Made by a program: the position numbers and the translations under genes
The notes under the pieces: generated by a model
What the model was told of the DNA's origin: nothing
Database searches by the model: none
Seen by the model: only the letters and a program-made list of their open reading frames with translations
Shown here: piece after piece, positions 6,482 through 12,372 of the stretch
Layout: each line of letters begins with the position of its first letter
Position numbering within the stretch: position 1 is the stretch's first letter
Source of the DNA: an uncultured Mycoplasmatota bacterium
GTDB taxonomy: Bacteria > Bacillota_I > Bacilli_A > RF39 > UBA660
Direction: 5' to 3'
Length of the DNA: 12,372 bases
Assembly (NCBI GenBank): GCA_947384645.1
Contig: CANDHX010000024.1
Location: 1 to 12,372 of the forward strand

Positions 6482-7199
6482 ATCAGTTAATAACGATAGA
6501 GTCAAATATTGGGCTAAATTGAACGACAAAAAATATCGTGAAAGCGAAGGAAAATTTTTAGTAGAAGGGGAACACCTAGTAGAAGAAGCGAGAAAGAGCG
6601 GCAATCTTCTAGAAGTAATCGTCCTTGATGGATGTGACTATTACTACGAAAATAAAACCGTGGTAAGTGAAGCGGTTATGAAAAAAATAACCGAACTAGA
6701 TAGTATCCCAAAAGTCATAGGAGTCGCTAAAAAAATCGCATCGCATCCGATTAAAGGTCGAGTCCTTTTGTTAGATAGGATTAATAATCCAGGAAACCTC
6801 GGCACGATAATCAGAAGTTCGGTTGCTTTTGGAATAGATTCGATTGTCTTAGGTACCGGTTCTGTGAGTATCTATAATCCAAAAGTAGTAAGAGCTACTG
6901 AAGGACTCATTTTCCATTTGAATATAATAGAAGACAGTTTAACTAAAATTATAGAAGAATTAAAAAGGCAAAAATATAAGATTTATGCAACGGACGTTTT
7001 AAATGGAAACGATGTAGCCCTAATAGATTTCCCTAAAGATTTAGGAATAGTCATAGGAAATGAAGGAAATGGTGTATCTGAAGAAATCAAATCCATGTGT
7101 GACGAATACATAAATATCAAAATGGAAGCCTCGTGCGAATCGCTAAATGTAGGCATTGCTACTTCTATTATCCTATACGAAATGTACAAAAAAAAATAG
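6474..7199 (+). CDS. SpoU/TrmH-family RNA 2'-O-ribose methyltransferase
   Basis: This is a 241-residue SPOUT-class enzyme that transfers methyl from S-adenosylmethionine to a ribose 2'-OH, most likely in 23S rRNA (RlmB/TsnR-like). The N-terminal roughly 90 residues are the substrate-binding domain, with the characteristic KFLVEGEHLVEEA (27-39). The three SpoU motifs are intact: NPGNLGTIIR (105-114) with catalytic Arg114, IGNEGNGVSEE (194-204), and SLNVGIATSIILYE (223-236), which forms the trefoil-knot SAM pocket. AAAGGAG lies before the ATG, inside the end of the YgjP-like gene, with an eight-base overlap. The exact target nucleotide cannot be told from sequence. No clear terminator follows before the rhodanese gene. 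Confidence 0.92.
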   Translation: MIESVNNDRVKYWAKLNDKKYRESEGKFLVEGEHLVEEARKSGNLLEVIVLDGCDYYYENKTVVSEAVMKKITELDSIPKVIGVAKKIASHPIKGRVLLLDRINNPGNLGTIIRSSVAFGIDSIVLGTGSVSIYNPKVVRATEGLIFHLNIIEDSLTKIIEELKRQKYKIYATDVLNGNDVALIDFPKDLGIVIGNEGNGVSEEIKSMCDEYINIKMEASCESLNVGIATSIILYEMYKKK

Positions 7200-7200
7200 A

Positions 7201-7229
7201 TTAACCAAAAACCATATTTTACATATATT
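7201..7229 (+). promoter_or_regulatory. Candidate promoter giving a leaderless rhodanese mRNA
   Basis: TTAACC (7201-7206) and TATATT (7224-7229) are separated by 17 bases. A start 6-7 bases downstream would fall on the A of the ATG at 7235, and there is no Shine-Dalgarno sequence before that ATG. The -35 match is only four of six. Confidence 0.4.
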
Positions 7230-7234
7230 ACTAT

Positions 7235-7483
7235 ATGAAAGTCATAAATATAGATGAGTATAATCCTTCTATGGGTGTGCTTGTGAGTCTAGAAGACAAA
7301 GAAGACTTCAAATCTATTAAGGGAAGTATCAACATGGATATAGATAAAATACTATCTAATCCGAGTAAATACTTAGATAAAAATAAAAAATACTATTTCT
7401 ATTGCCTTAAGGGTTCGAGAAGTAGAAGAGCAGTACAAATACTAGGAGTATACGGTTATCAAGTTACAAAGGTGACATTATAG
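7235..7483 (+). CDS. Single-domain rhodanese-like sulfurtransferase
   Basis: This 82-residue protein is a compact single rhodanese domain. FKSIKGSINMDIDKIL (25-40) matches the family's I-x-G-A-x-N-I region, and YYFYCLKGSRSRRAVQIL (53-70) contains the active-site loop CLKGSRS with the persulfide-carrying Cys57 and the conserved Arg/Ser. YGYQVTKV (73-80) is the final strand. It would accept sulfur on Cys57 and pass it to an unknown acceptor. It is slightly shorter than the usual 95-110 residues for stand-alone forms but all core elements are present. No ribosome binding site precedes the ATG. Its stop codon lies inside a terminator hairpin, so it is probably the last or only gene of its transcript. 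Confidence 0.85.
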   Translation: MKVINIDEYNPSMGVLVSLEDKEDFKSIKGSINMDIDKILSNPSKYLDKNKKYYFYCLKGSRSRRAVQILGVYGYQVTKVTL

Positions 7484-7493
7484 TCACTTTTTT
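7468..7493 (+). terminator. Intrinsic terminator overlapping the rhodanese stop codon
   Basis: GTGAC (7472-7476) pairs with GTCAC (7483-7487) around ATTATA, and the flanking AAAG/TTTT lengthens the helix through a G-U pair. A run of six T residues (7488-7493) follows. The TAG stop (7481-7483) is partly in the loop. Confidence 0.75.
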
Positions 7494-7586
7494 AATTCGT
7501 ATAATATTTCTCTAATTTATGTTAAGTCCCAATAATTTAATAGAAAAAAAAAACTTTATATGATATATTTATTATGGTGGAAGACT

Positions 7587-8747
7587 ATGGGAAAGTTATT
7601 TAAAAGAATGGACAAACCTTTATTTTTTGTAACGATTATTCTATGTATAATAGGATTAGTCATGGTCTTTAGTGCGTCATCTATTACAGCTGTCTTGCAA
7701 TACAAAGTGAGCACTTACTATTTCTTTAAAAAACAACTAATCGTAATGCTTGTAGGATTTATTTTTTGTATATTCTTTATACTGAGGTTTCCTATTAACA
7801 AATACCACTACTTAAAAAGCTTGATGATGATAGCAATCATTGCTGCCTTAGGCTGCCTATTCGTCTATGCATCTTTTACAAATGGTGCAAGAAGTTGGTT
7901 TAAATTGGGACTTTTCTCCTTACAGCCGAGCGAATTTGCTAAGACGATAGTCATAATTTATATAGCTTGTTACTTTGGAAAAAACATAAATTGTGCCAAA
8001 AGATTTTTCTTTCTAAGACCTATTATTGCTTCTGCTATAGTAGCAGTACTGATATTTTTACAACCAGACCTTGGAACTTCTGCCATTATAGGACTTACTG
8101 TTTTTCTGATGTTCATGGCAATACCTTTTTCAAAAAAAGATAAAGATGTCAAAATCTTTAAAATAATAGGTTCTCTTGGTGTTTTAGCAGTAGTACTAGT
8201 CATGGTTTTCGGAGGAGAACTACTTAATAAAGAGCAGTCTAGCCGTCTAACTTATCAAAAACCTTGTACGAGGTATCAAGAAAAAACGGGATACCAAGTC
8301 TGTAACGGTATGATAGCTATGAACAATGGAGGCCTCTTTGGCGTGGGGCTTGGAAACAGCACTCAGAAATACTTGTATCTTCCAGAAGCACACACGGACT
8401 TCATATTCCCAATTATAGTCGAAGAACTGGGATGCATTGCTGCAATAGGTATAATCCTTTTATACGTATTCATGCTATTTAGAATATTGAGAATTTCTAA
8501 GCGAGCAAAAGATTTAACCGGCTCCCTAATCGCCTATGGTACCTTTTTAACTATTCTTTTACACTTACTGATTAACTTTGGCGGAATACTTGCCTTGATA
8601 CCTCTAACAGGTGTACCTGTTCCTCTATTATCATATGGTGGAAGTAATACTCTAAACATATTGGCTCTAATTTTCTTAACTTTAAGGGTATCTATCGAAT
8701 CAAACCAAAGCAGAGATAAAATAGTTGAAGTTAAAAAAGCCAAGTAA
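7587..8747 (+). CDS. ftsW: FtsW, SEDS-family septal peptidoglycan glycosyltransferase
   Basis: FtsW polymerises lipid II into septal glycan strands together with its class B penicillin-binding protein. The 386-residue product has about ten membrane helices and the SEDS landmarks: RMDKPLF near the N-terminus, LFSLQPSEFAKT (109-120), LIFLQPDLGTSAIIG (155-169), GGLFGVGLGNSTQKYLYLP (248-266), EAHTDFIF (267-274) with the essential Asp271, and GVPVPLLSYGGSN (342-354). GNSTQKY...LPEAHTDFIF favours FtsW over RodA. The ATG at 7587 is chosen over 7560 because GGTGGAAG lies six to seven bases before it and MGKLFKRMDKPLF matches the usual FtsW start. In the large outer loop the sequence has Cys227 and Cys239 within QKPCTRYQEKTGYQVCNG, where most FtsW proteins have no cysteines. 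Confidence 0.93.
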   Translation: MGKLFKRMDKPLFFVTIILCIIGLVMVFSASSITAVLQYKVSTYYFFKKQLIVMLVGFIFCIFFILRFPINKYHYLKSLMMIAIIAALGCLFVYASFTNGARSWFKLGLFSLQPSEFAKTIVIIYIACYFGKNINCAKRFFFLRPIIASAIVAVLIFLQPDLGTSAIIGLTVFLMFMAIPFSKKDKDVKIFKIIGSLGVLAVVLVMVFGGELLNKEQSSRLTYQKPCTRYQEKTGYQVCNGMIAMNNGGLFGVGLGNSTQKYLYLPEAHTDFIFPIIVEELGCIAAIGIILLYVFMLFRILRISKRAKDLTGSLIAYGTFLTILLHLLINFGGILALIPLTGVPVPLLSYGGSNTLNILALIFLTLRVSIESNQSRDKIVEVKKAK

Positions 8748-8750
8748 TAA

Positions 8751-8791
8751 AAATTTCAAAACTTCAGTTGTCGAGTGAAGTTTGAAAATTT
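8751..8791 (+). terminator. Probable terminator hairpin after ftsW
   Basis: AAACTTCA (8759-8766) pairs perfectly with TGAAGTTT (8776-8783), and the flanking AAATTTCA/GAAAATTT extends the helix with a bulge. The loop is GTTGTCGAG. The T tract downstream is poor (ATTTATACTT), but the A/T-rich flanks would allow weak termination in either direction. Confidence 0.5.
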
Positions 8792-8795
8792 ATAC

Positions 8796-8824
8796 TTGCA
8801 ATATATAAGAGTACATAATATAAT
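8796..8824 (+). promoter_or_regulatory. Strong sigma-A-type promoter of the small RNA/leader
   Basis: TTGCAA (8796-8801) and a perfect TATAAT (8819-8824) are separated by exactly 17 bases. Transcription should begin near 8831. No reading frame of note follows for almost 400 bases. Confidence 0.65.
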
Positions 8825-8870
8825 CATATTAAGAGAAACACACTAAAAATATTAGCATGTTCTCCTGTTT

Positions 8871-8887
8871 GGTGGACACGACTAAAT
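8871..8887 (+). repeat. Direct repeat copy 1 (second copy at 9037-9053)
   Basis: GGTGGACACGACTAAAT here and GGAGAACACGACTAAAT at 9037-9053 agree at 15 of 17 positions, including an exact 12-base core ACACGACTAAAT, 166 bases apart. The second copy could also pair with the 3' arm of the terminator hairpin (8902-8914). Confidence 0.65.
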
Positions 8888-8920
8888 AACCTTTAAGAGG
8901 ATATTTAATCGTGTTTTTTA
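8876..8920 (+). terminator. Long terminator-like hairpin in the 8748-9214 gene-free stretch
   Basis: ACACGACTAAATA (8876-8888) pairs with TATTTAATCGTGT (8902-8914) over 13 positions with a single C-A mismatch. CCT/AGG inside the loop adds three further pairs. Six T residues (8914-8919) and more T-rich sequence follow directly, on the plus strand only. Confidence 0.7.
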
Positions 8921-9036
8921 TTTAGTATTACTGAACTAATATTAGTACGATAATACCTAACAATATGTATATTATGATAAATAGTTTAGTAATAAAGCTC
9001 CAAAACCATACCCTGAAAACAGTTTAAATATAACTA

Positions 9037-9053
9037 GGAGAACACGACTAAAT
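9037..9053 (+). repeat. Direct repeat copy 2 (first copy at 8871-8887)
   Basis: It shares the exact core ACACGACTAAAT with copy 1. The bases immediately before it (AGGAGAACA, 9036-9044) are also the exact reverse complement of TGTTCTCCT at 8858-8866, so this site takes part in both a direct and an inverted repeat. Confidence 0.6.
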
Positions 9054-9081
9054 TTGTTGTTTCGGTTTTTTCTATTAAAAC

Positions 9082-9128
9082 ACAAGCCATATCGCTTGTC
9101 AAATTGCCTATTCTATTAGGAAAATTTG
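9082..9128. repeat. Two adjacent hairpins upstream of rlmN
   Basis: Hairpin one is ACAAGC (9082-9087) with GCTTGT (9094-9099) around a six-base loop. Hairpin two is CAAATT (9100-9105) with AATTTG (9123-9128), with an inner CCTA/TAGG stem. On the minus strand, hairpin one is followed by GTTTTAAT, a weak terminator-like tail. Confidence 0.4.
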
Positions 9129-9161
9129 GCAAAAAAAATTTCAAAAAATACTTCCCAAAAG

Positions 9162-9190
9162 TTGATAAAACCTACGTTTAAAGGTATAAT
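9162..9190 (+). promoter_or_regulatory. Sigma-A-type promoter of rlmN-prpC-prkC
   Basis: TTGATA (9162-9167) and a perfect TATAAT (9185-9190) have 17-base spacing. Transcription near 9197 leaves a leader of about 18 bases containing AAGGAAG (9199-9205) before the ATG at 9215, so the RNA element upstream is not part of this transcript unless there is read-through. Confidence 0.7.
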
Positions 9191-9214
9191 TAAAATATAA
9201 GGAAGCGTTTTAAC

Positions 9215-10240
9215 ATGACAAATATATACGATTTACCAAAAGACGAATTGATTTCATGGCTAGAAAAAAGAAACATAAAATCTTTTAAAGCTGTTCAAAT
9301 TTACGAATGGCTTTACATCCATAGAGTTAAATCGTTTGATGAAATGACCAATTTAAAAAAAGAACTCATAGAAGAATTAAAAAAGAATTTTAGAATAGGT
9401 GACATAGAAATAAAAGTCAAAGAGGAATGCGATACAGCTTTAAAATACCTCTTTGAATTAGAAGATAAAAACAGAATAGAAGCTGTCGTCATGAAACACG
9501 ACTACGGAATAAGCGTATGTGTTTCTAGCCAAATCGGATGCAATATGGGATGTGCATTCTGTGAAAGTGGACGATTAAAAAAAATAAGAGACCTTAATCC
9601 TAGTGAAATAGTACTTCAACTCTTAAAGATTGAAGAAGATGCCCATATAAAAATAAGTAGCGTCGTCATAATGGGTATAGGAGAACCGTTCGATAACTAT
9701 GATAATATTATAAAGTTTCTTAAAATCATCAACGACCCCAAAGGATTAGCAATCGGTGCAAGACACATAACAGTCTCGACTTCTGGATTAGTGCCAAAAA
9801 TAAAAGAATTTTCAAATTTTCCTTTACAGATAAACTTAGCGATAAGCTTGCATGCTCCGAATGATGAAATAAGAAACAAAATCATGAAGATAAATAAGGT
9901 TTACAGTATTGACACACTTATAGAAGCAATTAAAGAATATATAGCAAAAACTAATAGACGGGTTACGATAGAATATGTTATGCTAGAAGGGGTAAACGAT
10001 AGTAGAGAATGTGCGTATGAGCTCGTCAAACTCTTAAAAGGTATGAATGTCTATGTGAACTTGATACCTTATAACGAGACCTCGCATTTCGAGTTTAAAA
10101 AGAGCTCTACTAAAAGAAAAGATGAATTTTTCGAAATTCTAAATAAAAATGGCATTACAGTAACCGTAAGGCGTGAATTCGGAAGTGGAATCTCAGCAGC
10201 ATGCGGTCAACTTAGAGCACAAGGAGGTGCGAATGAGTGA
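9215..10240 (+). CDS. rlmN: Dual-specificity 23S rRNA/tRNA adenine-C2 methyltransferase RlmN
   Basis: RlmN is a radical-SAM enzyme that methylates C2 of A2503 in 23S rRNA and A37 of some tRNAs, affecting decoding accuracy. The 341 residues contain the cluster motif C109-x3-C113-x2-C116, the partner Cys102, Glu89 in the position of the E. coli general base, the SAM-contact GIGEP (154-158), and the methyl-carrying Cys330 in AACGQL. Length is normal. The sequence after the cluster is CESGRLKKIRDL where many RlmN proteins have CATGxxGxxRNL; the conserved Arg-x-Leu is kept. RlmN is favoured over Cfr because it sits in front of prpC-prkC, the arrangement known from B. subtilis and streptococci. Its stop overlaps the start of prpC (GTGA). 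A ribosome binding site, AAGGAAG, and a good promoter lie directly upstream. Confidence 0.93.
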   Translation: MTNIYDLPKDELISWLEKRNIKSFKAVQIYEWLYIHRVKSFDEMTNLKKELIEELKKNFRIGDIEIKVKEECDTALKYLFELEDKNRIEAVVMKHDYGISVCVSSQIGCNMGCAFCESGRLKKIRDLNPSEIVLQLLKIEEDAHIKISSVVIMGIGEPFDNYDNIIKFLKIINDPKGLAIGARHITVSTSGLVPKIKEFSNFPLQINLAISLHAPNDEIRNKIMKINKVYSIDTLIEAIKEYIAKTNRRVTIEYVMLEGVNDSRECAYELVKLLKGMNVYVNLIPYNETSHFEFKKSSTKRKDEFFEILNKNGITVTVRREFGSGISAACGQLRAQGGANE

Positions 10241-10974
10241 AATCTTTTTACTTAACTGACCCTGGAATCGTTAGAAGCCACAACGAAGACTCCGTCATCA
10301 TTGTCAAGAACCTACTTGGCGAACATATGATGATAGTAGCAGACGGAATGGGAGGACACCGGGCAGGCGAAATAGCAAGTGGAATAGCAGTATCCCACTT
10401 GGGAGATAGATTTAGAAGCTTGAGCTCCATAGGAAGTAAATTGGATGCTATAAATTGGTTAGACGAAAACGTGGCCCTTATCAATGCTGAAATCATAAAA
10501 TATGCAAATAGCAATCCCGAATGTATGGGCATGGGCACGACGTTAGTTGTAGCAATATTAACAGACGATTTTCTAATCTTCGGAAATGTCGGTGACTCGA
10601 GTGGATACGTCCTAAAAAATGGCAAATTACACAAAGTAACAAAAGACCACACACTAGTAAATGTTCTAGTGGAAAGTGGTGAACTAACTGAAGAAGAAGC
10701 ACTTAATCATCCGAAAAAGAACGTCTTGATGAGAGCACTCGGAGCCAGCGATAAACAAGAACTCGATAAATTTGCAGTAGAAACCGATATCGATGCGATA
10801 TTATTAGCAAGCGACGGACTAACCAATATGTTATCTACTGAACAAATCGAAAATATACTAAACGACGAAGAAATGGACATCGAAAGTAAATTGGCAAAGC
10901 TCGTTAAAAAGTGTAATTCACGGGGTGGTACGGATAACATTTCGGTCGCATACCTAGTTAAGGAGAGTAAATAA
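10237..10974 (+). CDS. prpC: PP2C-type serine/threonine phosphatase PrpC (Stp)
   Basis: PrpC is a manganese-dependent cytoplasmic phosphatase that reverses phosphorylation by the PASTA kinase encoded next. The 245 residues show the PPM motifs in order: RSHNEDS (13-19), VADGMGGHRAGE (34-45) with metal-binding Asp36, GMGTTLVV (98-105), GNVGDSSGY (116-124), ASDGLTNML (191-199) with Asp193, and GTDNIS (231-236) with Asp233. GDSSGY differs slightly from the more usual GDSRxY. The start is GTG at 10237, overlapping the rlmN TGA by four bases with a strong AAGGAGGTG seven bases upstream; an ATG at 10233 is in a different frame that ends after eight codons. Translational coupling with rlmN is likely. 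Confidence 0.93.
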   Translation: MKSFYLTDPGIVRSHNEDSVIIVKNLLGEHMMIVADGMGGHRAGEIASGIAVSHLGDRFRSLSSIGSKLDAINWLDENVALINAEIIKYANSNPECMGMGTTLVVAILTDDFLIFGNVGDSSGYVLKNGKLHKVTKDHTLVNVLVESGELTEEEALNHPKKNVLMRALGASDKQELDKFAVETDIDAILLASDGLTNMLSTEQIENILNDEEMDIESKLAKLVKKCNSRGGTDNISVAYLVKESK

Positions 10975-10976
10975 TT

Positions 10977-12372
10977 ATGATAATGACGGGGCAAAAAATA
11001 AACGACCGCTATCAAATAATAAAATCTATCGGCGAAGGCGGTATGGCAAATGTATACCTAGCGTATGATACAATTCTAGATAGAAATGTAGCAGTAAAAG
11101 TATTGCGTGGCGACTTAGCACAAGATGAGAAATTCGTTCGCCGTTTCCAAAGAGAGGCATTAAGTGCTTCTTCCTTAGCTCATCCTAACATCGTCGAAGT
11201 CTACGACGTAGGAGAAGATGCCGGTTCATATTACATAGTCATGGAATATATAGAAGGAAAGCATTTAAAAGAACTCATCAAAAAGCGTACTAAACTCACT
11301 CTTTCTGAAGTAATAGACATCATGAGCCAAGTCTGCGACGGTCTAGCAGTTGCCCATGACCACTACATAATACATAGAGATATCAAACCTCAAAACATCA
11401 TGATACTCGATAGTGGAGTCGTAAAAATTACAGATTTTGGAATCGCTATGGCACTAAACAGTACCCAACTCACTCAAACGAATTCGGTAATGGGAAGCGT
11501 CCACTATCTCCCTCCAGAACAGGCGAGCGGCAAAGGTTCTACAATGCAAAGCGATATCTATTCTATGGGAATACTGATGTACGAACTTTTGACGGGAACG
11601 CTGCCCTTTAGAGGAGAAAATGCGGTTGAAATAGCTTTAAAACAGTTAAAAGAACCTATACCAAACTTAAAAGAAAAGCTTCCAGATATTCCTAATTCGA
11701 TTGTAAACATCGTAAAACGAGCAACAGCTAAAAATCCTAAAAACAGATATACGGACGCTAGAGAAATGCTCGACGATATTAAAACGTCGATGGACGATGC
11801 CAGAATTGACGAACCGCTAATCGAATTCAAATATCCAGACATCGACGAAGAACAAAAGATTAAAAAGATGGCAAAAGAAGAAAAAGTCGTACCTAAAAAA
11901 CCAGTTCAAGAAGAAAATGTAGTCGTATCTAAAAAAGTTACGGAGGACGAAGTGAAAAAAGAAAATAAAATACTTTTAATATTAGGAGCAATTTTTACGA
12001 GCATCGTTGTACTAGTAACAGCTATCTGTGTTATCTTACCTAAAGTGACGAGCGTTTCAAACGTAAGAGTTCCCGATGTAGCCGAATTAACGCCTGAAAA
12101 AGCCGTCGAAAAACTCATCGAAGAAGGACTAGAAGCTGCCGAGGAGTTTAAAGAAATCGCAAGCGACAGCATCGAAGAAGGCAAAGTAGTCAAAACAGAC
12201 CCAGTAGCAGGGACCCTCGTAAAAGAAGGCAAAGTCGTAACAGTCTACGTTTCTAGTGGAGCAAATTCTCTTACATTGGAAGATTACACTGGTAAAAACT
12301 ATATAGAAGTAAGGGCTATTTTAGAAAACTCTCATCAAGTCAACGTCACGATAGAAAAGAAAGCAGTCGATG
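10977..12372 (+). CDS. prkC: PASTA-domain serine/threonine kinase PrkC (StkP), 3' end beyond the window
   Basis: PrkC is a membrane kinase that senses peptidoglycan or lipid II through extracellular PASTA repeats and phosphorylates division, wall and translation proteins. The open frame covers 465 codons with no stop. The kinase domain shows GEGGMANVYLAYD (19-31), catalytic Lys41 in VAVKVL, HRDIKPQN (133-140) with Asp135, DFG (153-155), and GSVHYLPPEQASG around 173-185, where PPE replaces the usual SPE. A charged linker at about 265-331 leads to a single membrane helix at about 332-354. One PASTA domain spans about 358-430, and a second begins near 432 and is cut by the window edge. Typical members have 570-680 residues with three or more PASTA units, so at least 100 residues are missing. 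AAGGAGAG lies nine bases before the ATG and just after prpC. Confidence 0.95.
   Translation, partial: MIMTGQKINDRYQIIKSIGEGGMANVYLAYDTILDRNVAVKVLRGDLAQDEKFVRRFQREALSASSLAHPNIVEVYDVGEDAGSYYIVMEYIEGKHLKELIKKRTKLTLSEVIDIMSQVCDGLAVAHDHYIIHRDIKPQNIMILDSGVVKITDFGIAMALNSTQLTQTNSVMGSVHYLPPEQASGKGSTMQSDIYSMGILMYELLTGTLPFRGENAVEIALKQLKEPIPNLKEKLPDIPNSIVNIVKRATAKNPKNRYTDAREMLDDIKTSMDDARIDEPLIEFKYPDIDEEQKIKKMAKEEKVVPKKPVQEENVVVSKKVTEDEVKKENKILLILGAIFTSIVVLVTAICVILPKVTSVSNVRVPDVAELTPEKAVEKLIEEGLEAAEEFKEIASDSIEEGKVVKTDPVAGTLVKEGKVVTVYVSSGANSLTLEDYTGKNYIEVRAILENSHQVNVTIEKKAVD

Larger units (their letters stand above)
8831..8920 (+). ncRNA. Candidate small RNA or structured leader, family not recognised
   Basis: A strong promoter (8796-8824) and a terminator-like hairpin (8876-8920) bracket about 90 bases without a credible open reading frame. 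The first 45 bases are A-rich then contain TGTTCTCCTGTTTGGTGG (8858-8875), a pyrimidine-rich segment that could pair with AGGAG ribosome binding sites in trans. If RNA polymerase reads through the hairpin, TGTTCTCCT (8858-8866) can instead close a helix of about 190 nt with AGGAGAACA (9036-9044). That length resembles 6S RNA, but I cannot identify the 6S central bubble with confidence. Alternatives are an attenuating leader for rlmN or an antisense-type regulator. The gene-free stretch 8748-9214 contains this element, the repeats listed separately and the rlmN promoter. Confidence 0.4.

Noticed and set aside
8829..8858. Nine-codon hydrophobic peptide on the minus strand (MLIFLVCFS) behind AGGAGAAC
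   Set aside because: The ribosome binding site match is a by-product of the TGTTCTCCT segment. The frame is only nine codons and no minus-strand promoter was seen.
8868..8920. T-box riboswitch (GGTGGACACG before a terminator resembles the AGGGTGG antiterminator box)
   Set aside because: Only about 40 bases separate the predicted transcript start from this site, too few for the specifier stem. The match is partial and rlmN is not a T-box target.
8831..9071. 6S RNA, RNase P RNA or tmRNA in the ftsW-rlmN gap
   Set aside because: Length and closing stem are loosely 6S-like but the central bubble cannot be identified. RNase P P4 signatures and a tmRNA CCA/T-arm end are absent. Left as unassigned.
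11558..12232. Minus-strand Ser/Thr-rich open frames opposite prkC
   Set aside because: Both are antisense to the kinase linker and PASTA coding sequence. The Ser/Thr-rich composition is expected from reverse-complementing Glu/Lys/Val-rich codons.

Overview
The window looks like chromosomal DNA from a low-GC, cell-wall-bearing member of the Bacillota (Bacilli-like). It is strongly AT-rich, uses AGGAG-type ribosome binding sites, and carries FtsW, UppP and the B. subtilis-type block rlmN-prpC-prkC. TGA is used as a genuine stop (small CDS at 840-1043, the RnfC-like gene, the YgjP-like gene, rlmN), so the code is the standard bacterial one and not the Mycoplasma code. An uncultured gut Bacilli/Mollicutes-related lineage would fit, but this is inference. 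Bases 1-47 are not biological: they are an Illumina P5/TruSeq adapter with what looks like an 8-base i5 index, so the window begins at a contig end. They also supply a false stop codon to uppP.

Layout. 46-771 (minus): uppP, truncated at its C-terminus by the adapter. 840-1585 (plus): a two-gene unit, a 67-aa membrane protein that appears to start at ATT followed by an unrecognised 181-aa protein, coupled through an ATGA overlap and closed by a terminator. 1738-1995: a short exported protein with a SipW-dependent (TasA/camelysin-like) N-terminus that looks truncated, with its own promoter and terminator. 2162-7199: a five-gene run consisting of RnfC-like, RnfD-like, a large membrane-anchored extracytoplasmic protein, a YgjP-type metallopeptidase and a SpoU/TrmH rRNA methyltransferase. 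7235-7483: a single-domain rhodanese, possibly leaderless. 7587-8747: ftsW. 8748-9214: a gene-free stretch with a strong promoter, a terminator-like hairpin, long-range complementary segments and a direct repeat, best read as an unassigned small RNA or structured leader. 9215-12372: rlmN, prpC and prkC, driven by a clear sigma-A-type promoter; prkC runs off the window end.

How they fit together: UppP recycles the undecaprenyl carrier, FtsW polymerises septal peptidoglycan from lipid II, and the PrpC/PrkC phosphatase-kinase pair senses cell-wall fragments through extracellular PASTA domains, so much of the window concerns wall synthesis and its control. RlmN and the SpoU protein modify ribosomal RNA.

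The most unusual part is the RnfC/RnfD-like pair. The RnfC-like protein keeps both 4Fe-4S motifs but lacks the recognisable glycine-rich nucleotide/flavin loop. The RnfD-like protein lacks the usual covalent-flavin motif. RnfG, E, A and B are not in the operon, and the third gene instead encodes an unrelated-looking protein with a domain of about 435 residues predicted outside the membrane. This could be a reduced or repurposed Rnf-derived redox module.
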